Source of the DNA: Candidatus Gastranaerophilales bacterium
GTDB taxonomy: Bacteria > Cyanobacteriota > Vampirovibrionia > Gastranaerophilales > CAJFVJ01
Assembly (NCBI GenBank): GCA_028694275.1
Contig: JAQUTS010000106.1
Span: forward strand, 1-6,134
Direction: 5' to 3'
Length of the DNA stretch: 6,134 nucleotides
The translations under genes and the position numbers were made by a program. This document shows, piece by piece, positions 1-5,410 of the stretch (position 1 is its first letter; each line of letters begins with the position of its first letter). The notes beneath the pieces are model-generated. The model was given only the letters and a program-made list of their open reading frames with translations. It was not told the origin of the DNA and ran no database searches.

Positions 1-667
1 GCTTACGGCTAAGGTCTTGAGCAAGTTTGCGAGTAACTTTTTTGAGTTTGTTGATTGTCTCTACCATATGAACAGGAATACGGATTGTTCTTGCTTGATC
101 GGCAATAGCACGAGTGATAGCTTGTCTAATCCACCAAGTTGCATAAGTTGAGAATTTGTATCCTCTTTCGTGGTCGAATTTTTCAGCTGCTCTGATAAGA
201 CCCAAATTTCCTTCTTGGATAAGGTCTAAGAACAACATACCGCGACCGACGTATTTTTTGGCAATACTTACAACCAAACGTAAGTTAGCCTGAACAAGTT
301 TTCTTTTTGCAATTATGCCTGCTTGTCCGCCTTTTACGATTTTGCGGGCAAGTTCGATTTCTTCTTCTGCAGTCAAAAGCTGAATACGGCCGATTTCACG
401 CAAATACATACGAACAGGATCATCGATAGAAATCCCTTTAGGGGCTTTGATATCAACATCTTCGTCAACTTCTTCTTTAATATAAATATCGTCATGCTCA
501 ACGGTTGCAATACCATGCGTCATCGCCGGATTATCAAAAATAGCTTCGATATCGCCTGTACCGCCGACCAAATCCTCATACTCATCTCCCTCATGAGAAT
601 TATAGCCTTCGTTTTTATTGAGCATACCTATCAATGCATCTTCACTGTTTTTAGATTTTTTGCTCAT
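1..667 (-). CDS. rpoD: Primary RNA polymerase sigma factor (RpoD/SigA), 3' end outside the window
   Basis: Housekeeping sigma-70 factor that directs RNA polymerase core to -10/-35 promoters. The visible 222 residues start at ATG 667 and run off the left edge. Residues 1-80 are acidic and poorly conserved (region 1.1 position). Region 1.2 begins near residue 83 (DPVRMYLREIG). Regions 2.1-2.2 follow at about 122-160 (NLRLVVSIAKKYVGRG, then FLDLIQEGNLGL), and regions 2.3-2.4 at about 163-195 (KFSTYATWWIRQAITRAIA). Region 3.0 carries RIPVHMVETINKL. Gln182 and Thr185 match the -10-reading Gln437/Thr440 of E. coli sigma70, and His200/Glu203 match the extended -10-reading His455/Glu458. The N-terminal part is short relative to E. 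coli RpoD, as in most non-proteobacterial SigA. The start is supported by AGGAG (674-678), six bases upstream. The gene overlaps the dnaG 3' end by 17 bp, implying translational coupling. Family assignment is secure; regions 3-4 cannot be inspected. Confidence 0.97.
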   Translation of the reverse strand, partial: MSKKSKNSEDALIGMLNKNEGYNSHEGDEYEDLVGGTGDIEAIFDNPAMTHGIATVEHDDIYIKEEVDEDVDIKAPKGISIDDPVRMYLREIGRIQLLTAEEEIELARKIVKGGQAGIIAKRKLVQANLRLVVSIAKKYVGRGMLFLDLIQEGNLGLIRAAEKFDHERGYKFSTYATWWIRQAITRAIADQARTIRIPVHMVETINKLKKVTRKLAQDLSRK

Positions 668-2555
668 GTATGTCTCCTAATTTTAATCTATTGACTTGTT
701 TGAGTTTATCGCGTACTTCATATTGTATCAGTTGAGAACTCATTTCGTCGTCTTTTGCTTCGTAATATCGACTTTTTAGTTCATTTTGCACTTGCTTTGC
801 TCTGGCTCTTTTGATAAAAAATACCGTTTCTTCAATATACTGCTTCATCAAAGAAGAGCCAAGATCCTTAATTTCACCAGAATAGTTGATTATATCTATA
901 ATTTCTTGTTGGGCTTGTATCTGCCCGACAAAACCGTCTATCAACATTTTTTGTAGTATTTCGGTGTTTTCTGCCTGCTCAGAAATCTCTCTGAGTGATT
1001 TTTTAATTTGTGATAAGGTTTCTTCTGTAAATTCTACCTCATCAAGATAATTATTCAAAGTGCTAGGTGGAATATTGCTTCCATCTACAAAATAACAGCT
1101 CAATAATTTTTTTTGCGCTATTTGAAGCTTGGTAGATGTTTTTGTTACATTACTTAAACTTGCTTGTTCCGATGGAGTTGCGGGAGCTTGATACAAATCC
1201 AACTCCGCCCTTAGTGCCATTTGCGAAACATCAAGGCTCTGAGCAACCGTTTTGATATATTCACTTCGAATAATCTGATTTTGCACTTGTGACAACACCT
1301 TTACAATTTTTTTGATTACTTTTGCCTTTTCCTGCGGAGAAGCATCCTTACCCCCTGTTTTAATTATGCTATCAATTTCAAAATCTATCAAAAGCGGAGC
1401 TTTTTCTACCAAAGAAAGATAAGCCTCGCCACCTTTAGCTTTTATAAATTCATCAGGATCCTTGCCCTCAGCAGAGACTACAACCCTTATCTCGCAAGAA
1501 AACTCACCATGCCCGAAGCTCTCATCATATTGTTTTATCTCGCCTAACCCCATAAAAGCTTCTTTAACGACTTCTGCTCCTCGCAAAGTAGCTGCTTGGC
1601 CCGCACTATCAGAATCAAAAGCCAAATAAATACGACGCTCATTCATATAGCGGGATAATGTCTTCAAATGCCCTTGGGTCAACGATGTACCGCTTGATGC
1701 GACGACGTTTTTGACGCCATTTACCTGTGCCCTTATTACATCAAAATACCCTTCCATAATTATGGCTGAATCTTTTTCTCTGATTGCTTCTTTAGCCTTA
1801 TTAAGCCCGAACATGACCTTACTTTTGTTGTACAAAATACTATCAGGCGAATTGAGATATTTTGGGTTTTGCCCATCTTCAAGGGCTCTTGCCCCAAAGC
1901 CAATCACATTGTCATTTTCATCCATAATCGGTATCATCAAACGATTACGGAATCTATCCAAATACCCTTGCCCGTTGCTTCTTTGAGATAAAAGCCCTGC
2001 TTTTTCAAGAATATCATCCGAAAAACCATGTTCTTTTTTGAGATAATCCATCAACTCAGATGGCTGATTGGGCGAATAGCCAATCATATAGTCTTTTATG
2101 ACATTATCTGTTATGTCTCTTTTGGCAAGATAATCTTTTACTTTTTTACCCTGAGCATAACTATCAAGTGCCTTATGATAAAACTCAGCAGCTAGTTTAT
2201 TGGCCTTCAAAAGTTGTTTTTTCAGTTCTGTATTGCTTGCACCGCCGCCTTTGAACTGAGGGAGCTCTATACCGAATTTTTGCGCCAAATCAGCTATGAC
2301 TTCGTTGAAGTTTTGGTTATGGATTTTCATCAAAAACGCAATCGCATCACCCGCAGCCCCGCAGCCGAAGCATTTGAAGATTTGTTTGACGGGATTAACA
2401 GAAAAAGAAGGTGTTTTTTCTTTATGAAAAGGACAAAGCCCTATATAATTACGGCCGGCCTTTTTCAAAATCACATACTCAGATATAACTTGAACAATAT
2501 CAAGCTTATCCTTAATACGTGCTATTGCCTCTGTATATTGAGTATTGGTACTCAT
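651..2555 (-). CDS. dnaG: DNA primase DnaG
   Basis: Makes the RNA primers for lagging-strand and restart DNA synthesis, working with the replicative helicase DnaB in the cytoplasm. The 634 residues begin with a CHC2 zinc-binding domain: Cys41 and His44 in CPFH, Cys62 and Cys65 in CFGC. The RNA polymerase core follows (about 110-250, with RFRNRLMIPIMD and KYLNSP). The TOPRIM fold comes next, with the acidic residue Glu268 (EGYFD) and metal-binding Asp314/Asp316 (FDSDSAG), then the KDPDEF motif near 366. An extra stretch of about 15-20 residues (334-353) sits between TOPRIM and KDPDEF. The C-terminal 160 residues are helical in character and diverged, in the place of the helicase-binding domain. 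ATG 2555 is preferred: it overlaps the dgt stop (TGATG) and has GGAG (2563-2566) seven bases upstream. A TTG one codon earlier (2558) is the alternative. At 634 residues it is slightly longer than the E. coli (581) and B. subtilis (about 600) proteins. Middle gene of dgt-dnaG-rpoD. Confidence 0.97.
   Translation of the reverse strand: MSTNTQYTEAIARIKDKLDIVQVISEYVILKKAGRNYIGLCPFHKEKTPSFSVNPVKQIFKCFGCGAAGDAIAFLMKIHNQNFNEVIADLAQKFGIELPQFKGGGASNTELKKQLLKANKLAAEFYHKALDSYAQGKKVKDYLAKRDITDNVIKDYMIGYSPNQPSELMDYLKKEHGFSDDILEKAGLLSQRSNGQGYLDRFRNRLMIPIMDENDNVIGFGARALEDGQNPKYLNSPDSILYNKSKVMFGLNKAKEAIREKDSAIIMEGYFDVIRAQVNGVKNVVASSGTSLTQGHLKTLSRYMNERRIYLAFDSDSAGQAATLRGAEVVKEAFMGLGEIKQYDESFGHGEFSCEIRVVVSAEGKDPDEFIKAKGGEAYLSLVEKAPLLIDFEIDSIIKTGGKDASPQEKAKVIKKIVKVLSQVQNQIIRSEYIKTVAQSLDVSQMALRAELDLYQAPATPSEQASLSNVTKTSTKLQIAQKKLLSCYFVDGSNIPPSTLNNYLDEVEFTEETLSQIKKSLREISEQAENTEILQKMLIDGFVGQIQAQQEIIDIINYSGEIKDLGSSLMKQYIEETVFFIKRARAKQVQNELKSRYYEAKDDEMSSQLIQYEVRDKLKQVNRLKLGDIHEQKI
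674..678 (-). promoter_or_regulatory. Ribosome binding site of rpoD inside dnaG
   Basis: Minus-strand AGGAG lies six bases before the rpoD ATG (667), entirely within the last codons of dnaG. Ribosomes finishing dnaG at 651 would cross this site, so the two genes are probably translationally coupled. Confidence 0.75.
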
Positions 2556-3604
2556 CAAACAACTCCGTTTTGCTTGGCCAAGCTAATCAGATTATTATCA
2601 TCAATGCTGACAGTCATAGGCCTTGGAATGAATAACTGTCTGTATTTTTTGACTGCATAACGATCTGTCATGCCTGCTATATAGTCTTTTACCGTAAGTT
2701 CGATTTCTTTGCGATCCGCTTCGGATGATACATCTTGAAGCATTGCGCAATAATAATTAAAAAGTTCTTTTATGATTCTTTTGATTTTGCCTTCTTCTGT
2801 TTTGGCCTTGGAATCTAGATATACATTGTCAAACATCCATTTACGCATAGAGAGCATGACCTCTTCACAATCAGAGCTCATCGCTATTTCATTTTTGTCC
2901 ATGCTGTTCATCACGATATTTGTGACCATTGTATTGACCATCTCGCCTCTATTTGAGCCAAGATAAGAAATAATATCCTGAGGGATATCAGAAATCTTGA
3001 TAAGACCCGCTCTCACTGCATCATCAAGGTCATGGTTCAAATACGCAATCTTATCAGAAAGCTTAACGACTTGTCCCTCAAGTGTAAAAGCTTTTGAAAT
3101 ACCCATCGAATGATTCAAAATCCCATCGAGAGTTTCTTTGGTCAAATTAAGGGGCTCTACAACCCTTACAACTCTGACGCTTTGTTCACTATGACGAAAA
3201 CCGCCCTCGATAATCTCATCCAAAGCAGCCTCACCACTATGCCCAAAAGGCGTATGACCAAGGTCATGCCCTAAGGCAATTGCTTCTGTAAGATCCTCAT
3301 TCAAACGCAAAAATCTAGCCATAGTACGCGAAATCTGTGCCACCTCAAGAGTATGCGTCAAACGCGTGCGATAATGATCATCTTCTGGAGAGAAAAAAAC
3401 CTGTGTTTTGTGCTTCAGGCGGCGAAAGGCCTTAGAATGTATAATTCTGTCGCGATCGCGCTGAAATTCCGTACGCAAAGGACAAGACTCTTCAGGAGTT
3501 TCTCTACCTAAAGTCTTAGAACTTTTTGTCGCAAAAGGACTCAAAAAAGCATCCTCAAGCTCAAATTGCCTGTTTTTTAGCTCTGCTGGGCTAAATATTG
3601 TCAA
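2555..3604 (-). CDS. dgt: dGTPase-like deoxynucleotide triphosphate triphosphohydrolase (HD superfamily)
   Basis: Hydrolyses dNTPs to deoxynucleoside and triphosphate, adjusting the dNTP pool. It has 349 residues, a usual length for the shorter bacterial Dgt-like branch. The family hallmark RDRIIHSKAFRRLKHKTQVF lies at residues 51-70, followed by YRTRLTHTLEVAQISR. Expected HD metal ligands are all present: His84, His113-Asp114 (GHDLGHTPFGH, with His117 and His122) and Asp184 (KLSDKIAYLNHDLDD). The substrate is inferred only from family; whether it prefers dGTP or is broad and allosterically regulated cannot be read here. The start is TTG at 3604: AAAGAGG (3614-3620) lies nine bases upstream, and no ATG occurs before residue 95, which is already past conserved motifs. 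It is the promoter-proximal gene of the dgt-dnaG-rpoD unit, with its stop overlapping the dnaG ATG by one base. Confidence 0.94.
   Translation of the reverse strand: MTIFSPAELKNRQFELEDAFLSPFATKSSKTLGRETPEESCPLRTEFQRDRDRIIHSKAFRRLKHKTQVFFSPEDDHYRTRLTHTLEVAQISRTMARFLRLNEDLTEAIALGHDLGHTPFGHSGEAALDEIIEGGFRHSEQSVRVVRVVEPLNLTKETLDGILNHSMGISKAFTLEGQVVKLSDKIAYLNHDLDDAVRAGLIKISDIPQDIISYLGSNRGEMVNTMVTNIVMNSMDKNEIAMSSDCEEVMLSMRKWMFDNVYLDSKAKTEEGKIKRIIKELFNYYCAMLQDVSSEADRKEIELTVKDYIAGMTDRYAVKKYRQLFIPRPMTVSIDDNNLISLAKQNGVV
2563..2566 (-). promoter_or_regulatory. Ribosome binding site of dnaG inside dgt
   Basis: Minus-strand GGAG lies seven bases before ATG 2555 and only four before the alternative TTG 2558, favouring ATG. 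It lies in the final codons of dgt, whose TGA overlaps the ATG as TGATG, a classical stop-start coupling. Confidence 0.65.
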
Positions 3605-3613
3605 ATTAACTGA

Positions 3614-3620
3614 CCTCTTT
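3614..3620 (-). promoter_or_regulatory. Ribosome binding site deciding the TTG start of dgt
   Basis: Minus-strand AAAGAGG ends nine bases before TTG 3604. It supports the non-ATG start, since the next in-frame ATG would remove the conserved N-terminal motif of the family. Confidence 0.6.
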
Positions 3621-3657
3621 ATATAAAAACCTGATTGATTACTAAATAAGTACTAGT

Positions 3658-3666
3658 ATTATAACA
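3658..3666 (-). promoter_or_regulatory. Extended -10 promoter of the dgt-dnaG-rpoD operon
   Basis: On the minus strand the sequence reads TGTTATAAT: a perfect -10 hexamer (3663 to 3658) with the TG of an extended -10 one base upstream. No good -35 hexamer sits 16-18 bases upstream, as is common when the TGn motif is present. Transcription would start near 3651, giving a leader of roughly 46 bases before the TTG start of dgt. It is the only strong promoter-like sequence upstream of the three minus-strand genes that I found. Inferred from sequence only. Confidence 0.65.
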
Positions 3667-3724
3667 AACAAAAGCAATTTGGGCACATCAATCCCCCAAC
3701 TCTATACACAAAAGACATAAAAAT

Positions 3725-3742
3725 TTACGTGATATCACCTAA
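3725..3742. promoter_or_regulatory. 18-bp imperfect palindrome, candidate operator
   Basis: TTACGTGATATCACCTAA is an inverted repeat with a perfect 10-bp core (GTGATATCAC, 3729-3738) and TTA/TAA outer arms. Only one base pair (3728/3739) breaks the symmetry. An even-spaced dyad of this size between divergent genes is typical of a homodimeric repressor or activator site. It lies about 75-90 bp upstream of the predicted dgt transcription start and about 220 bp upstream of the plus-strand start codon. No known regulator can be named from the motif. Confidence 0.4.
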
Positions 3743-3947
3743 GTTTTGAAAATCTACAACCAAGGTTGATGTTACAAAACATTAAGCAACTTTTGTTTAA
3801 GGCAGGATAAGCCTTTTAAGGTATTTATACAAAATAAATCCAAAAACACATCAAAGTTTTTTTAAAATTAAACGATATAGGGAATATACGCAGATTAAAT
3901 TTAGAGGAATACTTTACAAAAGTAAAAACCGGTCTAAAGAATGAAAG

Positions 3948-3952
3948 AAAGG
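3948..3952 (+). promoter_or_regulatory. Ribosome binding site of the HD-GYP-like gene
   Basis: AAAGG lies seven bases before ATG 3960. It is a moderate Shine-Dalgarno match and supports this ATG over the later in-frame ATGs at codons 10 and 21. Confidence 0.55.
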
Positions 3953-3959
3953 TTTCATT

Positions 3960-5303
3960 ATGACGAAGGCATTTTCAGATTTGGATATGTTCGATAATTC
4001 TGATTTCAATAATGATGCAATGGACGCTATTTTCGAACTTAACCTCGGGGATTTTCTGACAGAACACCTTATATCAAAGGATTTGGCAGGGAAGATTAAA
4101 ACATCAGTCAAAGACAAAATTCCAAGATTAAAAAACCAACTAAAAGAATTGACATCCTTATATTCTATGGATAAAACGCTCAGCCTGCTTGGCTTTAGCA
4201 ATGATGAAGATTTTATTATCTACAACTCAATTGCCAAAACAATGAAGCAAATGCTCGATGCTGATATGTGTCATATTTATTTGGCAAAAGAAAATATCAA
4301 AGAAATAAAAACAGACTATGACCTGGTTATGGTCGGCTCTTCTATCGAAGGTAAAGACCTGCACTCTTTTGGCTTCAAGCTGGATGAAAACTGCACACAA
4401 GCCAAGTCATTTTTGTTTCAAGAAACTCACTATCTAAAAGATGAAGCGACAAAAAAAGCGAAGCTTTATCCTGAGCTTGGCGAAGACAAATCAAAAGTAA
4501 TTCTTTGCGCACCAATGGCAAGCAACACCGGAAATGTAGGCGTAATTTGTATTGAAAGTGCGCAAGATAAGGACTTTGCTCCGGAATATATAAAGCTGAT
4601 AGAAGTCACATCAAGGATTTTTGTAACTTCAATGAACTTGCAAAAACTCATCGAACAAACACAAATAGTAATCGATGACCCTGATGTAACCCCATCAGAA
4701 CTCACCAACATGAGAGCAGAATTGACAGCTATAATAGGTGATATTTCTGATGAGCAGCAAATGTTTGTTGAAGCCTTGGCCGATGCGGCAGATTCAAAAG
4801 GGCAACACAACAAAGAACACTGCAAAAAAGTAGCCAAGACATCTCGAGAGATTGCAAAATATCTTGAATTGAACGAAAAAACAAATGATCTTATCTACTA
4901 TGCAGGGTTGTTGCAAAATATCGGCAAAATAGCACTGTCTGAAGAGCTTTTTACCAAAAAAGAAAAACTGACAGCAGAAGAATGGCAAAAACTCCGCAAC
5001 CATCCAAATGTGGGCGTGAGCTTGCTTATGAACATCAATTTCCTATCAGAAATCATCCCGTATGTTCACTATCACAAAGAACGCTGGGACGGACAAGGCG
5101 AACCTGAGGGTTTAAAAGGACGCAGTATTCCTTTCGGCTCCCGTATCATCGCAGTTGCAGACGCTTATCAGGCTTTGATCTCAAAAAGACCATACCGTGA
5201 ACCGTTAAGCCCGAATGAAGCGATCGAAATCCTTAAAAAAGAGGCCGAAGTCAAATGGGATCCTATTATTGTGGATGCGATTGACCATCTGTACGGCGAA
5301 TAA
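3960..5303 (+). CDS. GAF domain protein with a degenerate HD-GYP domain
   Basis: Cytoplasmic 447-residue protein with no signal peptide or membrane segment. Residues 1-70 match no domain I recognise. A GAF-type sensor domain spans about 75-225, ending in the typical pattern ILCAPM..GNVGVICIES. A helical linker (about 225-265) leads to an HD-GYP-like domain at about 268-445. That domain aligns throughout with c-di-GMP phosphodiesterases: LLxxIGKI, LTAEEWQKLRNHPNVG, ERWDGQG, AVADAYQALISKRPYR. The signature residues are changed: HD is Gln319-Asn320, the paired His is His372-Lys373, and GYP is Gly380-Glu381-Pro382. Likely ligands that remain are His287, His348, His372 and Asp401, plus Lys323; His283 stands where a metal-binding Glu is found in the three-iron enzyme PmGH. 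Domain assignment is secure. I infer little or no c-di-GMP hydrolysis and a possible sensing, binding or scaffold role. The gene stands alone: divergent from dgt and closed by a terminator. Confidence 0.88.
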   Translation: MTKAFSDLDMFDNSDFNNDAMDAIFELNLGDFLTEHLISKDLAGKIKTSVKDKIPRLKNQLKELTSLYSMDKTLSLLGFSNDEDFIIYNSIAKTMKQMLDADMCHIYLAKENIKEIKTDYDLVMVGSSIEGKDLHSFGFKLDENCTQAKSFLFQETHYLKDEATKKAKLYPELGEDKSKVILCAPMASNTGNVGVICIESAQDKDFAPEYIKLIEVTSRIFVTSMNLQKLIEQTQIVIDDPDVTPSELTNMRAELTAIIGDISDEQQMFVEALADAADSKGQHNKEHCKKVAKTSREIAKYLELNEKTNDLIYYAGLLQNIGKIALSEELFTKKEKLTAEEWQKLRNHPNVGVSLLMNINFLSEIIPYVHYHKERWDGQGEPEGLKGRSIPFGSRIIAVADAYQALISKRPYREPLSPNEAIEILKKEAEVKWDPIIVDAIDHLYGE

Positions 5304-5318
5304 AAATTACAAAAAGAT

Positions 5319-5346
5319 AAAAACCCCTCTGACAGAGGGGTTTTTT
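5319..5346 (+). terminator. Rho-independent terminator after the HD-GYP-like gene
   Basis: A 12-bp perfect stem (AAAAACCCCTCT at 5319-5330 and AGAGGGGTTTTT at 5334-5345) with a GAC loop, and a run of six T at 5341-5346. It begins 16 bases after the stop codon. The A-run on the left arm would make it work on the minus strand too, though no minus-strand gene ends here. It separates the HD-GYP-like gene from the aminopeptidase gene. Confidence 0.93.
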
Positions 5347-5367
5347 ATGTGAGAATTTGTAGTCAAA

Positions 5368-5376
5368 TGCTATAAT
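5368..5376 (+). promoter_or_regulatory. Extended -10 promoter of the aminopeptidase gene
   Basis: TGCTATAAT is a perfect -10 hexamer (5371-5376) with an extended -10 TG at 5368-5369. No good -35 is seen 16-18 bases upstream. It lies just after the terminator, so the downstream gene has its own transcript, starting near 5383 with a leader of about 28 bases. Confidence 0.7.
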
Positions 5377-5397
5377 ATAAGAGTAAAAGCACTAAAC

Positions 5398-5404
5398 AAA
5401 GGAG
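5398..5404 (+). promoter_or_regulatory. Ribosome binding site of the aminopeptidase gene
   Basis: AAAGGAG, a strong Shine-Dalgarno match, sits six bases before ATG 5411 and fixes that start. Confidence 0.8.
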
Positions 5405-5410
5405 CAAAAT

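Larger units (their letters stand above)
3605..3959. other. Divergent intergenic region with several dyads
   Basis: These 355 bp separate dgt (minus) from the HD-GYP-like gene (plus) and hold no convincing gene. The left part carries the dgt leader and extended -10 promoter. The middle holds an 18-bp near-perfect dyad (3725-3742), CAACC-AA-GGTTG (3757-3768), ACAAAA/TTTTGT arms (3774-3779 and 3791-3796), and AAGGC/GCCTT (3799-3803 and 3811-3815) followed by four T. The right part holds TACTTT-ACA-AAAGTA (3910-3924), shortly before the plus-strand start. For the plus-strand gene I found no clear promoter; TTTAAA at 3861 with TATACG at 3885 (spacer 18) is a weak candidate. The sequence is very AT-rich, so the shorter inverted repeats may be chance. 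Confidence 0.6.

Noticed and set aside
323..694. Plus-strand open frame of 123 codons opposite rpoD
   Set aside because: Lies antisense to the conserved sigma factor coding sequence and its translation is Phe/Ile-rich without any family resemblance; a shadow frame.
2556..2558. TTG as the start codon of dnaG
   Set aside because: The ATG directly after it has better spacing to GGAG and forms the usual TGATG overlap with the dgt stop; TTG is kept only as an alternative.
2214..2660. Plus-strand open frame of 148 codons opposite the dnaG-dgt junction
   Set aside because: Fully antisense to two well-conserved genes, with no credible protein features.
3679..3699. TTGGG/CCCAA inverted repeat near the dgt promoter
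   Set aside because: Only five base pairs with an 11-base loop; too weak to call an operator or hairpin.
3729..3738. GTGATATCAC as a CRP/FNR-type site
   Set aside because: The spacing is wrong: the half-sites abut instead of being separated by six bases, so it does not match TGTGA-N6-TCACA.
3769..3810. 13-residue open frame (ATG 3769 to TAA 3808) in the intergenic region, a possible leader peptide
   Set aside because: The Shine-Dalgarno-like AAGG is only three bases from the ATG, the peptide has no run of a single amino acid, and no convincing attenuator stem follows.
4466..4837. Minus-strand open frame of 123 codons inside the HD-GYP-like gene
   Set aside because: Cys/Ser-rich shadow of the GAF and linker region; the plus-strand frame has clear domain conservation.
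2555..5303. Functional pairing of the two adjacent HD-superfamily proteins (Dgt and the HD-GYP-like protein)
   Set aside because: They belong to different HD families, are divergently transcribed, and Dgt is explained by its operon with dnaG; adjacency alone does not support a joint system.
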